In this document: positions 7,335 through 14,747 of the stretch, piece by piece
Layout of the letters: each line of letters starts with the position of its first letter
Numbering within the stretch: position 1 is the stretch's first letter
DNA from: Collinsella sp.
GTDB taxonomy: Bacteria; Actinomycetota; Coriobacteriia; Coriobacteriales; Coriobacteriaceae
NCBI GenBank assembly: GCA_019413925.1
Contig: DXMY01000033.1
Span: 1-20,656, forward strand
Length of the DNA: 20,656 nucleotides
Reading direction: 5' to 3'
Translations under genes and position numbers: made by a program
The notes under the pieces: model-generated
What the model saw: only the letters and a program-made list of their open reading frames with translations
Database searches by the model: none
What the model was told of the DNA's origin: nothing

Positions 7335-7368
7335 TTTTCACACTTTCAAGTTTCTCTAAGTGTGAAAA
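7335..7368. repeat. 11-bp inverted repeat in the attachment region
   Basis: TTTTCACACTT at 7335-7345 is repeated inverted at 7358-7368 with a 12-base spacer, right after the 25-bp repeat. Its position between integrase and attR suits an arm-type integrase or excisionase binding site. Confidence 0.6.
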
Positions 7369-7485
7369 TAGTGGGAAATATGATTCTAATAGCTAGCTCA
7401 ATAATTGTTAGTTACCTATTTCTACCTGCGCTTCCTTTTAATTCAGTGAAATTGGCCTCATCTCGTCAAATGCCGAATTCACGTA

Positions 7486-7530
7486 CTCGTAAAGCGGGGG
7501 TCACCGGTTCGAGCCCGGTCGCTGGCTCCA
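7486..7530 (+). other. attR: 3' fragment of a tRNA gene, probably tRNA-Thr(CGT)
   Basis: From 7486 the sequence reads as a tRNA 3' half: anticodon loop CTCGTAA, 3' anticodon stem AGCGG, variable loop GGGTC, T arm ACCGG-TTCGAGC-CCGGT, acceptor strand CGCTGGC, discriminator T and CCA (7528-7530). The bases to the left cannot pair with the anticodon stem, and no matching 5' half (acceptor GCCAGCG) is present. The element has therefore replaced the 5' half, and crossover was in or near the anticodon loop, as is common for tyrosine integrases. Anticodon CGT suggests Thr. The intact tRNA should lie at the left junction outside this window. Confidence 0.8.
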
Positions 7531-7541
7531 TTGCACAAGAT

Positions 7542-7564
7542 AGCCGCCTTCGGGCGGCTTTTTT
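7542..7564 (+). terminator. Rho-independent terminator of the original tRNA
   Basis: Stem AGCCGCC/GGCGGCT (7542-7548, 7553-7559) with a stable TTCG tetraloop and T6. It lies 11 bp past the tRNA CCA and belongs to the chromosome rather than the element. Confidence 0.88.
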
Positions 7565-7787
7565 GTTGCCGATTTTGAGTGCGTGCGCGACAATCCAAGC
7601 ATCGCCACGTCAACAGCGGCCCACTCGGTGGACTTCGGGTTTAATGCTTAGGGGCGGAGATTTACCAAAGTGAAATTTTAATGAAAAGAAACCCAGCTGC
7701 AACAAGTGCCATGGTGGGGGCTCGAACTGGCCATCTAGATCTAAAATAGTCACGATATACAAATGTCGAGAGACGTTGGGGATATAT
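7565..7787. other. Intergenic region without recognised gene
   Basis: About 220 bp between the tRNA terminator and the secreted-protein gene. I see no coding region, tRNA or clear hairpin. The last 60 bp are A+T-rich and probably carry the promoter of the next gene, but no well-spaced hexamers stand out. Confidence 0.4.
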
Positions 7788-8297
7788 ATGAAAAGAACTA
7801 AGGGTTTTCTTTTGTTGGTAATGATGCTGCTCGGACTGTTCTGCCTGAGTGGCCCTTCTTGGGCCGAGGCTGCCTGTCCTGAAGGTGAGCCTCAGCAGTC
7901 TTATACGGGCAGCCTGCTGATAACTGCTAAGGAGGGCGATGCCGACTCTCAGTCTGGGGTAAATCCCCTTGCCACTTTTGAGGGGGACGGCGGAACGGTC
8001 AAGCTTGACCATATTGGTAGCGGGATTTTGAGGTGGCAAGTTCTTCCGGACAAAATTGCGAACGATCCCTTCTCTTTTGCTGGAACGATATATCTATACA
8101 AGGTTGTGAGCGGAAAACAAAAATACGTCGATTGCTATCCGACAAACGGGTCTGGAATTGCATTCACCGGCATTTCGGGGCAGATTGATACACATGTACG
8201 AAAGGGAACTTATGTGGTGCGTTGGGTTGGAGCTGCTGCAGGCCCGATATGGATTGCGGTCTTGCGCCCCGATGTCCAAATAGGTTTCTCTCTCTAG
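7788..8297 (+). CDS. Small secreted protein of unknown function
   Basis: The protein has 169 residues. It begins with a classic Sec signal peptide: MKRTK, a hydrophobic core (about 6-22) and a likely signal peptidase I site at AEA/AC near residue 30. The Cys just after the site lacks a proper lipobox, so a lipoprotein is unlikely. The mature part (about 138 residues) is probably all-beta, with Gly-rich turns and one other Cys in VDCYP that could form a disulfide. ATG 7788 is six bases after GGGG; the TTG further upstream is not needed. I cannot name the family. A second unknown gene follows after 14 bp, so the two probably form an operon. Confidence 0.75.
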   Translation: MKRTKGFLLLVMMLLGLFCLSGPSWAEAACPEGEPQQSYTGSLLITAKEGDADSQSGVNPLATFEGDGGTVKLDHIGSGILRWQVLPDKIANDPFSFAGTIYLYKVVSGKQKYVDCYPTNGSGIAFTGISGQIDTHVRKGTYVVRWVGAAAGPIWIAVLRPDVQIGFSL

Positions 8298-8311
8298 ACG
8301 GGAAGTTGCTC

Positions 8312-8677
8312 ATGGACGCCATATATGACGGAGATGACTGGGTCGATCATTATACTTGGCGCCTGGTCGGCTCGAACGACAATGGGGATGTGGTGTTTGA
8401 TGGACTATGTCCAAAGCATCTCCATCCTTTTGTCTCGTCGTTAATTGAGAGTTCCGCTCGTGTTGCCCCCTACAGCTCGGCATCGCTTCATGATACGGAC
8501 GTTTTGAAGACCATAAGGAAATCAATTGACGATGGCACGATGAGCGGCCCGCTGTTTTCTCGGCTTGTGGGGCTAGATGAGATTGGCTCGAAACGACTGC
8601 TTGCGGGCGAAAAAGTGGAACTCACTTATCGGTCGATGATTTCAATCCTGCGGCTAGCCGATGTTCTTCGCAAATAA
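8312..8677 (+). CDS. Hypothetical cytoplasmic protein, 121 residues
   Basis: Not recognised. From ATG 8312 it encodes an acidic N-terminus (MDAIYDGDDWVDHYTW), a beta-rich middle and a helical C-terminus (LSRLVGLDE-like to ILRLADVLRK), with no signal peptide or membrane segment. The frame is also open upstream inside the secreted-protein gene, but that part reads as out-of-frame sequence. It starts 14 bp after the secreted-protein stop, and a purine-rich GGGAAG precedes it. The C-terminal half, with its SIDDGTMSGPLFSRLVGLDE helix-turn pattern, could be a degenerate HTH. This is weak. Confidence 0.55.
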   Translation: MDAIYDGDDWVDHYTWRLVGSNDNGDVVFDGLCPKHLHPFVSSLIESSARVAPYSSASLHDTDVLKTIRKSIDDGTMSGPLFSRLVGLDEIGSKRLLAGEKVELTYRSMISILRLADVLRK

Positions 8678-8692
8678 ATGAGGCTTCCCTAT

Positions 8693-8751
8693 TCAAAAAC
8701 AGAAAACCCCGCCAAGCGTGATTCCCTTAGGGAAAACACGCTTAGCGGGGT
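8693..8751 (-). terminator. Terminator of the yhcH transcription unit
   Basis: On the minus strand a long stem (8751-8737 pairing with 8720-8706, one mismatch) encloses a small inner TTCCC/GGGAA hairpin and is followed by TTTTCTGTTTTT. No T-run follows on the plus strand, so it mainly serves the minus-strand genes. Confidence 0.8.
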
Positions 8752-8810
8752 CCTAGCGCGCTCCCCCTAGGGGAATCACGCCATCAGACGAGCAGCTTAA
8801 CTAAGCAGCT
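8716..8810. repeat. Cluster of overlapping inverted repeats downstream of yhcH
   Basis: GCGTGATTCCC at 8716-8726 recurs inverted at 8771-8781, competing with the terminator stem. A further near-palindrome (10 of 11 pairs) spans about 8789-8812, abutting the yhcH stop. Several alternative RNA foldings are therefore possible in this 100-bp stretch. Confidence 0.55.
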
Positions 8811-8812
8811 CG

Positions 8813-9286
8813 TTACTCCTGCCAATAGGCGTCGGCAAGCAGCTTAAAGCAGATCTTCTTGACCGGATGTGCGCCATCTCCCGGGAACTCGAGCGTGGGC
8901 ATGTGGGGCTCGCCGGCAACGAACAACGCGAATTTGTCGTCGGCAAGATCGCCGGCGATCGAGGCGTCGGAATCGACCAGGTCGTAGTCGTCCTTCTCGT
9001 CAAACTCCTGGACCAGCGTCAGGCTGCCCGTGGCAACCTTAAAGGCCTCACGACCCTCGACGTCAATCTGCAAGTCGTGATAGCGCTGATGCGTCTCGTA
9101 GTGAGCCTCGGCCTCGGGACGCGTCGTGGGAGCCATGACGTTCGCAAAGACCTTGTCGCCCAGAATCGGATGGCTGCCGACCTCGAGCTCCGCCGAGTCG
9201 TTCTCCTCGAGCCAGTCGATCAGCACATCGAGACCCTTGAGCATTCCGCGGTATTCCTCGATATCGCCCAATGCACCGTAAATCAT
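8813..9286 (-). CDS. YhcH/YjgK/YiaL (DUF386) family protein, likely sugar anomerase
   Basis: A complete 157-residue member of the YhcH/NanQ family of small cupin-fold enzymes; E. coli NanQ is known to speed sialic acid anomerization. Family features are MIYGALGDIEEY at the start, THQRYHDLQIDVEGRE (about 66-81, carrying likely metal-binding His/Asp), and GEPHMPTL and HPVKKICFKL near the end. ATG 9286 has GAGGGG about seven bases ahead. As the last gene of the amino-sugar cluster it probably acts on the anomer or on a phosphorylated amino sugar; the exact substrate is inferred. Confidence 0.88.
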   Translation of the reverse strand: MIYGALGDIEEYRGMLKGLDVLIDWLEENDSAELEVGSHPILGDKVFANVMAPTTRPEAEAHYETHQRYHDLQIDVEGREAFKVATGSLTLVQEFDEKDDYDLVDSDASIAGDLADDKFALFVAGEPHMPTLEFPGDGAHPVKKICFKLLADAYWQE

Positions 9287-9318
9287 CTAAATCCCCTCTC
9301 GGATCGTTTATTTGGCAG

Positions 9319-9452
9319 CTACTCGGTAAATGCATTACCGACGCTGTTGCCACCCACATACGTCTCGACCAGGGTAAGGTCGGGATTGAACACGACAAAC
9401 TCGGCGTCGCGCCCCAGCATAATGCTACCGCACTTGTCGTCGACATGAGCTA
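9319..9452 (-). pseudogene. 3' remnant of a second nagA gene
   Basis: A frame of about 44 codons ending in TAG at 9321-9319 encodes AHVDDKCGSIMLGRDAEFVV...ETYVGGNSVGNAFTE. It matches the last residues of the intact NagA at 12178 (SAHIEGKCGSIMPGRDADFV...ETYVGGQSVGNAFTE) at most positions. Many synonymous differences separate the DNA copies, so this is not a recent duplication. No start codon or 5' part is present. It sits between lacC and yhcH, a trace of a former nagA-like gene in this operon. Confidence 0.85.
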
Positions 9453-9483
9453 GCAAGCAATGCCGGGGCCGACGCCCAGGCTT

Positions 9484-10419
9484 TTACAGCTCGGTCACGA
9501 CTACGCCGTTGTAGACCTCGTCCCAACGGTCCATGACCAGATGGCCGGTCATGGGATCCATGGCATTGAGCTTGCCGCAGGTGTTGGCGGTACGCAGCAC
9601 CGTCTCGTCATCCGCGCCAGCAGCAATCGCATGCGCGAAGCCGGCAATGGTCGAATCGCCAGAGCCCGTAGCGTTAACGGCGGGGATATCGGGGGTCTTG
9701 GCGCGGAATGCACGGCCATTATGGAAGCCCACGGAGCCGGCAGCGCCCATGGACACGACGACCCAGGGGATATCGGAGAAGCGGGCATCAGAGGCGAGCG
9801 CGGCGCGGAGCTCGTCCACATCGTCGGTGGTAAAGCTCGTGCCCAGAAGGCCGTTAATCTCGGTCAGGTTAGGCTTGACCAGCTCGGGCTTAATTTCGGA
9901 CTTAAGGGCGGCCTCGAGCGAAGCACCCGAGGTATCGAGCAGCACCTTGGCGCCGGCATTCTCGGCAATACCCGTGATCTTGGCGTAGTAGCCCGCCTCG
10001 ACACCACGGGGTAGCGAACCCGAGATGGTAACGACAGCGGCCTTGCTCGCAAGCTCGGCGAACTTGGCGGTAAAGGCATCGAGCTCCTCGGGGGCAATCG
10101 TCGGGCCGCTCTCGAGTAGCTCGGTCTGGTTGCCGGCGTGGAGGATGTTAAGGCAAATGCGAGTCTCGCCCTTGATGGGTACAAAATCATTCTTAATGCC
10201 GTTGGCATCCATGAGCTCGGCCATGTAGGCGCCCATGTGGCCGCCGAGTAGACCGGTTGCCACAACGTCGTCGCCCAGCTGACCCAGTACACGGGCCACG
10301 TTGAGACCCTTGCCGCCGGCGGTCTTTTCGGGCGTCACACGGTTAACGTCGTCGATAATGAGCTCATCGAGCTGATAGCGTGTATCGACGGACGGGTTCA
10401 TCGTAACGGTGAGGATCAT
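9484..10419 (-). CDS. lacC: Tagatose-6-phosphate kinase (LacC/PfkB family)
   Basis: ATP-dependent sugar kinase of 311 residues, usual length. The N-terminal PfkB signature is AGGKGLNVARVLGQLG (about 34-49), and the C-terminal signature is VNATGSGDSTIAGFAHA (248-264) with the catalytic base D255 and anion hole GSGD. LacC enzymes have GSGDST here, while most 1-phosphofructokinases have GAGDS, which favours tagatose-6-phosphate. In this cluster it would convert tagatose-6-phosphate from AgaS into tagatose-1,6-bisphosphate. The ribosome site AAGGAG precedes ATG 10419. The substrate 1-phosphofructose cannot be excluded by sequence alone. Confidence 0.88.
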   Translation of the reverse strand: MILTVTMNPSVDTRYQLDELIIDDVNRVTPEKTAGGKGLNVARVLGQLGDDVVATGLLGGHMGAYMAELMDANGIKNDFVPIKGETRICLNILHAGNQTELLESGPTIAPEELDAFTAKFAELASKAAVVTISGSLPRGVEAGYYAKITGIAENAGAKVLLDTSGASLEAALKSEIKPELVKPNLTEINGLLGTSFTTDDVDELRAALASDARFSDIPWVVVSMGAAGSVGFHNGRAFRAKTPDIPAVNATGSGDSTIAGFAHAIAAGADDETVLRTANTCGKLNAMDPMTGHLVMDRWDEVYNGVVVTEL

Positions 10420-10478
10420 TTTTAGCTCCTTATCTCGCAGGCTCCTTGTGCCTCGCGATACGAGTCGACAAAACGGAA

Positions 10479-11360
10479 TTACAGAATCTCAATCGTGAAC
10501 GAGCGAACGACGGTCTCCTTGGGCTTGGCGACAAGGCAGCCACGCTTATGCTCAAGCACGTCGTCCTCATCGGAGCAGGTCGAAAGGCCGCCCCAAGGCT
10601 CAACTGCCACAAAATCACCCTCGGGCTTACTCCACACGATGAGGTACGGAAAGCCCTCAAAGCTCAGGCGAACGCCCTTGTCCTCGCCCTTTTTGGAAAG
10701 CGTGACCTGGCGGCTCTCGAGCACGTCAAAGATGGTCTCCGCAAAATCGAAGAGCTCGTGCGACAGGGGCAGCGTCTTTCCCACCATGGGGTTCTTGGAG
10801 CGCTTGTCCACGTCAATCAAGCCAGTCGAAGGGACAGCGGTGCAAAGCTCTGCAGCCTCTTCTTTCTCAAAGCGCAACTCGTAGTCCGTATAGGCCTCGC
10901 CCTCGTCGAGCGGGCACCTAAAGCCGGGGTGTCCACCGATAAAGAACGGCATGTCCTCAGTGCCCTCGTTGGTCACCTCATAGGAGACGCGCACGGCAGC
11001 GTCCTCGAGCGTATAGCGGGCGACGAGCTTAAACGGGTACGGATAATCGCTCAGCAGCGCGGCGTTATCCTCCGAAGCCAGGCACATCGCCAGCTCGTTC
11101 TTGCCTTGGCTCAGCAGCTTCCACTCCTGTTTGCGCGCAAACCCGTGGCGGGCGAGCTTTACATGATGCCCGGCAAACGTCATGGCGCTGTTGTCGCGCA
11201 AGCCTCCGCAAATCGGGAAGCAAATCGGCGCCTGGCCGGACCACACGGCAGGATCGCCCTGCCACAAATACTCGCGACCGTCGGCCTCAATCGAGGTAAA
11301 CGAGCCGCCGGCCGTGGACACCTTAATAGAAATCGAATCGTTGGAAAGAGTGTATTCCAT
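10479..11360 (-). CDS. Aldose 1-epimerase family protein, LacX type
   Basis: About 293 residues, with the galactose mutarotase-like beta-sandwich pattern. Visible motifs are PICFPICGGL (45-54), RHGFARKQEW (71-80, candidate catalytic H72), FFIGGHPGFRCPL (138-150, H143) and FVAVEPWGG (249-257, candidate base E253). LacX proteins accompany lactose/galactose and tagatose-6-phosphate genes. It should interconvert sugar anomers for the kinase or PTS steps. ATG 11360 has AAAGGA ahead and is preferred over in-frame upstream codons that extend into the divergent intergenic space. Only 59 bp separate it from lacC, so they are probably co-transcribed. Confidence 0.88.
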   Translation of the reverse strand: MEYTLSNDSISIKVSTAGGSFTSIEADGREYLWQGDPAVWSGQAPICFPICGGLRDNSAMTFAGHHVKLARHGFARKQEWKLLSQGKNELAMCLASEDNAALLSDYPYPFKLVARYTLEDAAVRVSYEVTNEGTEDMPFFIGGHPGFRCPLDEGEAYTDYELRFEKEEAAELCTAVPSTGLIDVDKRSKNPMVGKTLPLSHELFDFAETIFDVLESRQVTLSKKGEDKGVRLSFEGFPYLIVWSKPEGDFVAVEPWGGLSTCSDEDDVLEHKRGCLVAKPKETVVRSFTIEIL

Positions 11361-11517
11361 TACCCATCCTTTCGAACAACTGCTTTTTTGCTCGCAAGTA
11401 CCCGTCTCGGCCCTAGCCAAAGGACAAACCCGCGCGCTCATCGATGTGTCCGGTATCCCGACCATACAACGGGGTACCATACAAACATTGACGTCATTAC
11501 AGCTGAAAGGCCTTCTT

Positions 11518-12102
11518 ATGCGAACCATCATCCTCTACGCCTCACGCCACCACGGCAATACGAAAAAGCTCGTGGACGCCATCGTCGAGGCGCACCCCGA
11601 AATCGATACCCTCGACGTGAAAACGCTCGGCAAAAACGAGTATCCCAACCTGCACGAATACCATCTGATTGGTGTCGCCACGGGCATTTATTACTCCGAG
11701 ATCGACAAAGATATGGCGCGCGTGCTCACGAACGTGCTGCAGCCGCAGGACAAAGTGTTTGGCCTTATGACCTACGGTGGCAAAAACAAGTGGTACGGCA
11801 AGGATATCGATGGCATCTGCCGCATGAGACAGGCCATCTTTATGGGCGTCTACGGCTGTCCCGGATTTGACACGTGGGGGCCGTTCAAACTCACCGGCGG
11901 TGTCCAAAAGGGACACCCGACCGCTGAGGAAATTAAGGGCGCCGTCGATTTCTTTGACAAGATCGAAGACGAGTATGGCGACATCATCGTCGAGGAGTAC
12001 GCCAAGCGCGAGAAGCGCCTAGCCTACGAGAAGGAGCATCCTGCAGGAGGCCTGGTGGCCGGCGTTAAGCGCACGGCAAAGAAGATCGCTAACAAGCTGT
12101 AA
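11518..12102 (+). CDS. Flavodoxin-like flavoprotein
   Basis: A 194-residue protein with an N-terminal flavodoxin fold. The FMN phosphate loop is YASRHHGNTKKLV (about 7-19), and loops YYSEIDKD and TYGGKNKWYG follow, consistent with isoalloxazine contacts. After about residue 140 there is a helical, Lys/Glu-rich tail ending in AGVKRTAKKIANKL, which might associate with the membrane or a partner. ATG 11518 has AAAGG about eight bases ahead. It lies alone on the plus strand, divergent from lacX and convergent with nagA, and has its own terminator. It has no obvious metabolic link with the amino-sugar genes around it. Confidence 0.85.
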   Translation: MRTIILYASRHHGNTKKLVDAIVEAHPEIDTLDVKTLGKNEYPNLHEYHLIGVATGIYYSEIDKDMARVLTNVLQPQDKVFGLMTYGGKNKWYGKDIDGICRMRQAIFMGVYGCPGFDTWGPFKLTGGVQKGHPTAEEIKGAVDFFDKIEDEYGDIIVEEYAKREKRLAYEKEHPAGGLVAGVKRTAKKIANKL

Positions 12103-12133
12103 CTGTAAAGGTGCTTTTGAGCGTTTAACCCAT

Positions 12134-12171
12134 ACGGCGGGGCCGAGCAGATTCGGGCCCGCCGTCTTTTT
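12134..12171 (+). terminator. Terminator between flavodoxin and nagA
   Basis: Stem ACGGCGGG (12134-12141) with CCCGCCGT (12158-12165), with extra inner pairs, is followed by CTTTTTC on the plus strand. The minus strand lacks a good T-run, so it mainly terminates the flavodoxin gene. Confidence 0.82.
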
Positions 12172-12177
12172 CTATCG

Positions 12178-13347
12178 TTACTCGGTAAAGGCGTTGCCGA
12201 CGCTCTGGCCGCCAACATACGTCTCGACGAGGGTGAGCTCATGGTCGAACACGACAAAGTCGGCGTCGCGACCCGGCATGATGCTGCCGCACTTACCCTC
12301 GATGTGCGCGGAGCGTGCCGGCACCTCGGTTGCCATGCGAATGGCGATATCGGCGCTGGCGATGCCCCAGTCGACGATGTTCTTGACGCCCTGGGCAAGC
12401 GTGAGCACCGAGCCGGCAATGCTCTTGCCGTCGGCGAGCCAGCACAGATTGTCCTTCATGATGACGTCCATGCCACCACTGGTGTAGCTGCCCTCGGGCA
12501 TGCCGCCGCAGCCCAGGCAGTCGGTGATGAGCACCGTGTGCTGCCAGCCCTTGGCCTGCAGCAGCGCCTTGATGGCGGCAGGGTTTACGTGCTTGCCGTC
12601 ACAGATGATCTCGGCGTAGGTCTCGGGCGTGGACATAGCGGCACCCACGACACCGGGCTCACGGTGATGCAGCCCGCGCTGGCCGTTATAGGTATGCGTA
12701 AAGCAGCTGGCACCGGCGTTGATGGCGGCGATGCACTCATCGTAGGTGGCGTCGGAGTGACCGATGCTGGTCACCACACCCTTGGCGTTCAGAGCAGCCG
12801 CATAAGCAGCGGCACCGTCGCGCTCGGCCGCCATGGCGCTCTTAACGATGCGACCACCCGCAGCCTCCTGCCACTGATCGAAGACCTCCTCGGAGGGATC
12901 GATAAGATAAGCGGGGTTCTGCGCGCCCACGTGCTTCATGGTAAAGAAGGGGCCCTCCAGGTAGATGCCCTGAATGCGAGCACCGCAGAAGTCGGGGCCG
13001 CGACCCTCGTCCGCCTGAGCGATGGCGGCGCAGGCGTCCTTGATCTGCTCGACGCCATCGGTGAACGTCGTTGGCAGCCAGCTGGTGGTACCGCGACGGG
13101 CGAGCTCGGTCGAGCTGATATCGATACCCTCGGGATCGTTATCGGTAGTTGAGTGGTTATAGAAGCCATGGATGTGGGTATCGACCATACCCGGTGCGAT
13201 CCACGATCCCGTGTAGTCCTTAATCTCGCAAGAGGGCTCGTCGGCCTGCCAGGCGCCAAAGACGCCATCCTCGACCATAAGATAGCCGCCCAGTTGCGGG
13301 CCTGCCGGCAAGAAGAACTTGTCAGCCTTAATTGCGTACGTGCTCAT
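12178..13347 (-). CDS. nagA: N-acetylgalactosamine/N-acetylglucosamine-6-phosphate deacetylase
   Basis: An amidohydrolase of 389 residues that removes acetate from the imported GlcNAc- or GalNAc-6-phosphate. Metal and catalytic residues appear at the family positions: H58/H60 in DTHIHG, E131 in YLEGPFF, H197 in IGHSDAT, H218 in FTHTYNG, and the general base D276 in LITDCLG. The numbering is close to that of E. coli NagA (195, 216, 273). The preferred start is ATG 13347, with AAGGAG five bases ahead; GTG 13353 would overlap that site. The setting with agaS, lacC and the PTS favours the GalNAc role (AgaA), but sequence alone does not separate AgaA from NagA. Confidence 0.93.
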   Translation of the reverse strand: MSTYAIKADKFFLPAGPQLGGYLMVEDGVFGAWQADEPSCEIKDYTGSWIAPGMVDTHIHGFYNHSTTDNDPEGIDISSTELARRGTTSWLPTTFTDGVEQIKDACAAIAQADEGRGPDFCGARIQGIYLEGPFFTMKHVGAQNPAYLIDPSEEVFDQWQEAAGGRIVKSAMAAERDGAAAYAAALNAKGVVTSIGHSDATYDECIAAINAGASCFTHTYNGQRGLHHREPGVVGAAMSTPETYAEIICDGKHVNPAAIKALLQAKGWQHTVLITDCLGCGGMPEGSYTSGGMDVIMKDNLCWLADGKSIAGSVLTLAQGVKNIVDWGIASADIAIRMATEVPARSAHIEGKCGSIMPGRDADFVVFDHELTLVETYVGGQSVGNAFTE

Positions 13348-13405
13348 ATGCACTCCTTGCTTCTAAAGCAGTTGACCGTGGTGATGCTTATACCCGGTTC
13401 AAGTG

Positions 13406-13447
13406 AAAACAAAAAGCGCCCGCCCGCCGTTATGAGCGGACGGGCGC
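13406..13447 (-). terminator. Terminator downstream of agaS
   Basis: On the minus strand a 12-bp stem (13447-13436 with 13427-13416, one G-T pair) is followed by TTTTTGTTTT at 13415-13406. It lies just past the agaS stop and would limit read-through into nagA. Confidence 0.88.
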
Positions 13448-13466
13448 CCTTACAGGGGGGACGCGA

Positions 13467-14633
13467 TTAAGCGGTGAAGGGGTGAATCGTCACGCCCTTA
13501 ACCACGCGGTTGACCGTGCCGGTGGGGCTCGGCGTATCGGGCGTGTTGCCCACGCGCACGGAGTTGAGCAGGCTGATGGCCTGGGCAAACATCACGAACG
13601 GCAGGGCAAGGTAGCCCTCGGGGAGTGCCTCATAGCCCTTAAAGGTGAAGGACTCGCCCTCGTAGACGGTAGCGCCATCCTGCTGAACGGCAACGGTGTG
13701 CTGAGCGATCTTGTCGCCACCGATCTCGTTGAGGATGTCGATATCGTACTGACGGGTGTAGGCATCGTTGTTGACGAACACGAACACGAGGGTCTTGTCG
13801 TCGACGAAGGACTTGGGTCCGTGACGATAACCCATAGAGGTGTCGTAGGAAGTAGCGACCAGACCGTGAGCGAGCTCGAGGATCTTGAGCTGGCTCTCCT
13901 GGGCAAGGCCACCGAAGGAGCCGGAACCCAAGTAGGTCACGCGGTTGAAGTCGCCAGCCAGGTAATCGGCAACCTCGGACTCGCGAGCGATGACCTCCTC
14001 GCCCATCTTGGCGATGGTCTCGACCCACTCGGCCTTCTGCTCGTCGGAAGCCTCGTCAAAGATGAGGGTAGAGAGCAGGGTCATGCAGGTGTAGGAACCG
14101 GTCATGGCGAAGCCCTTGTCGTTGGCGCGCGGGATGAGCAGCGTCAGCGCATTGGGGTCATCAGCGGACTCGAAAGCGAGCTTGCCCTCGGGAGCGCAGG
14201 TGATGTTGAGGAACTTGACGTTGTGGACGAGCTCCTTGGCAACGGCGACGGCAGCAAGGCTCTCGGGGCTGTTGCCGGAGCGGGCAAAGGAAACCACGAG
14301 CGTGGGATCCTCGGCGCGCAGGAAGTCGTGCGGGGCGCTCACGATATCGGTCGTGGCGATGGGCTTAAAGTCGTAGAGATCAGTGTTGCCAGCGTGACGC
14401 AGGTACGGGGCGCAGGTATCGCCAACGTAGTCGGACGTACCGGCACCGGTGAAGACAACGGACAGACGGCCCTCGCCCATAGCGCGAGCCTCGGCCAGGA
14501 AGGCCTCGATGGCCTCCTTGTTCTCGCGATAGATGTTGAGCGTATCACGCCAAAGCTCGGGCTGCTGAGCAATCTCGGCCGTGGTGATCTGGGCGCCGAG
14601 CTCGGTGAGCTCCTCGACACTCTTCTCGAACAT
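13467..14633 (-). CDS. agaS: AgaS-type SIS-domain galactosamine-6-phosphate deaminase/isomerase
   Basis: A 388-residue protein with two SIS (sugar isomerase) domains, the usual AgaS size. SIS1 (about 45-200) has VVFTGAGTSDYVGD and VVSFARSGNSPESLA, the phosphosugar-binding loops. SIS2 (about 215-350) has TYLGSGSFGGLAQESQLKILE and MGYRHGPKSF, the RHGPKS block diagnostic of AgaS/GlmS-type isomerases. The expected reaction is galactosamine-6-phosphate to tagatose-6-phosphate plus ammonia. ATG 14633 has GAGAGAGG upstream. A perfect TATAAT on the minus strand (14678-14673) and a GntR-type operator at 14695-14708 lie just upstream. Confidence 0.92.
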   Translation of the reverse strand: MFEKSVEELTELGAQITTAEIAQQPELWRDTLNIYRENKEAIEAFLAEARAMGEGRLSVVFTGAGTSDYVGDTCAPYLRHAGNTDLYDFKPIATTDIVSAPHDFLRAEDPTLVVSFARSGNSPESLAAVAVAKELVHNVKFLNITCAPEGKLAFESADDPNALTLLIPRANDKGFAMTGSYTCMTLLSTLIFDEASDEQKAEWVETIAKMGEEVIARESEVADYLAGDFNRVTYLGSGSFGGLAQESQLKILELAHGLVATSYDTSMGYRHGPKSFVDDKTLVFVFVNNDAYTRQYDIDILNEIGGDKIAQHTVAVQQDGATVYEGESFTFKGYEALPEGYLALPFVMFAQAISLLNSVRVGNTPDTPSPTGTVNRVVKGVTIHPFTA

Positions 14634-14672
14634 TTCTAATACCTCTCTCTAGAAGTAATCCTCTGACGTGCA

Positions 14673-14678
14673 ATTATA
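14673..14678 (-). promoter_or_regulatory. -10 element of the agaS promoter
   Basis: TATAAT on the minus strand, about 40 bp before the agaS start. The -35 region at the right distance has no good TTGACA match and falls inside the GntR-type operator at 14695-14708, so binding of the regulator should interfere with RNA polymerase. Confidence 0.5.
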
Positions 14679-14694
14679 CACTTCGGTTGGTTAT

Positions 14695-14708
14695 CTGGTA
14701 GTAACCAG
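14695..14708. promoter_or_regulatory. GntR/HutC-type operator before agaS
   Basis: CTGGTAGTAACCAG has palindromic TGGT/ACCA half-sites with a four-base centre, the form bound by HutC-subfamily regulators such as NagR and DasR. The same core TGGTAGTAACCA recurs at 18989-19000 before the PTS operon. Binding by the GntR protein at 14748 is inferred. Confidence 0.7.
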
Positions 14709-14747
14709 TTAAATGCAAAGAATCATCATATGGAAACGATGCGGACA

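Noticed and set aside
7362..7673. 103-codon plus-strand frame over the tRNA fragment
   Set aside because: It is translation of a tRNA 3' end and its terminator, a common false gene.
13482..14639. Long plus-strand frame opposite agaS (385 codons)
   Set aside because: It is a mirror of the high-G+C agaS gene, with repetitive Gly/Val/Leu composition and no family features. The same holds for the long frames opposite IID and nagA.
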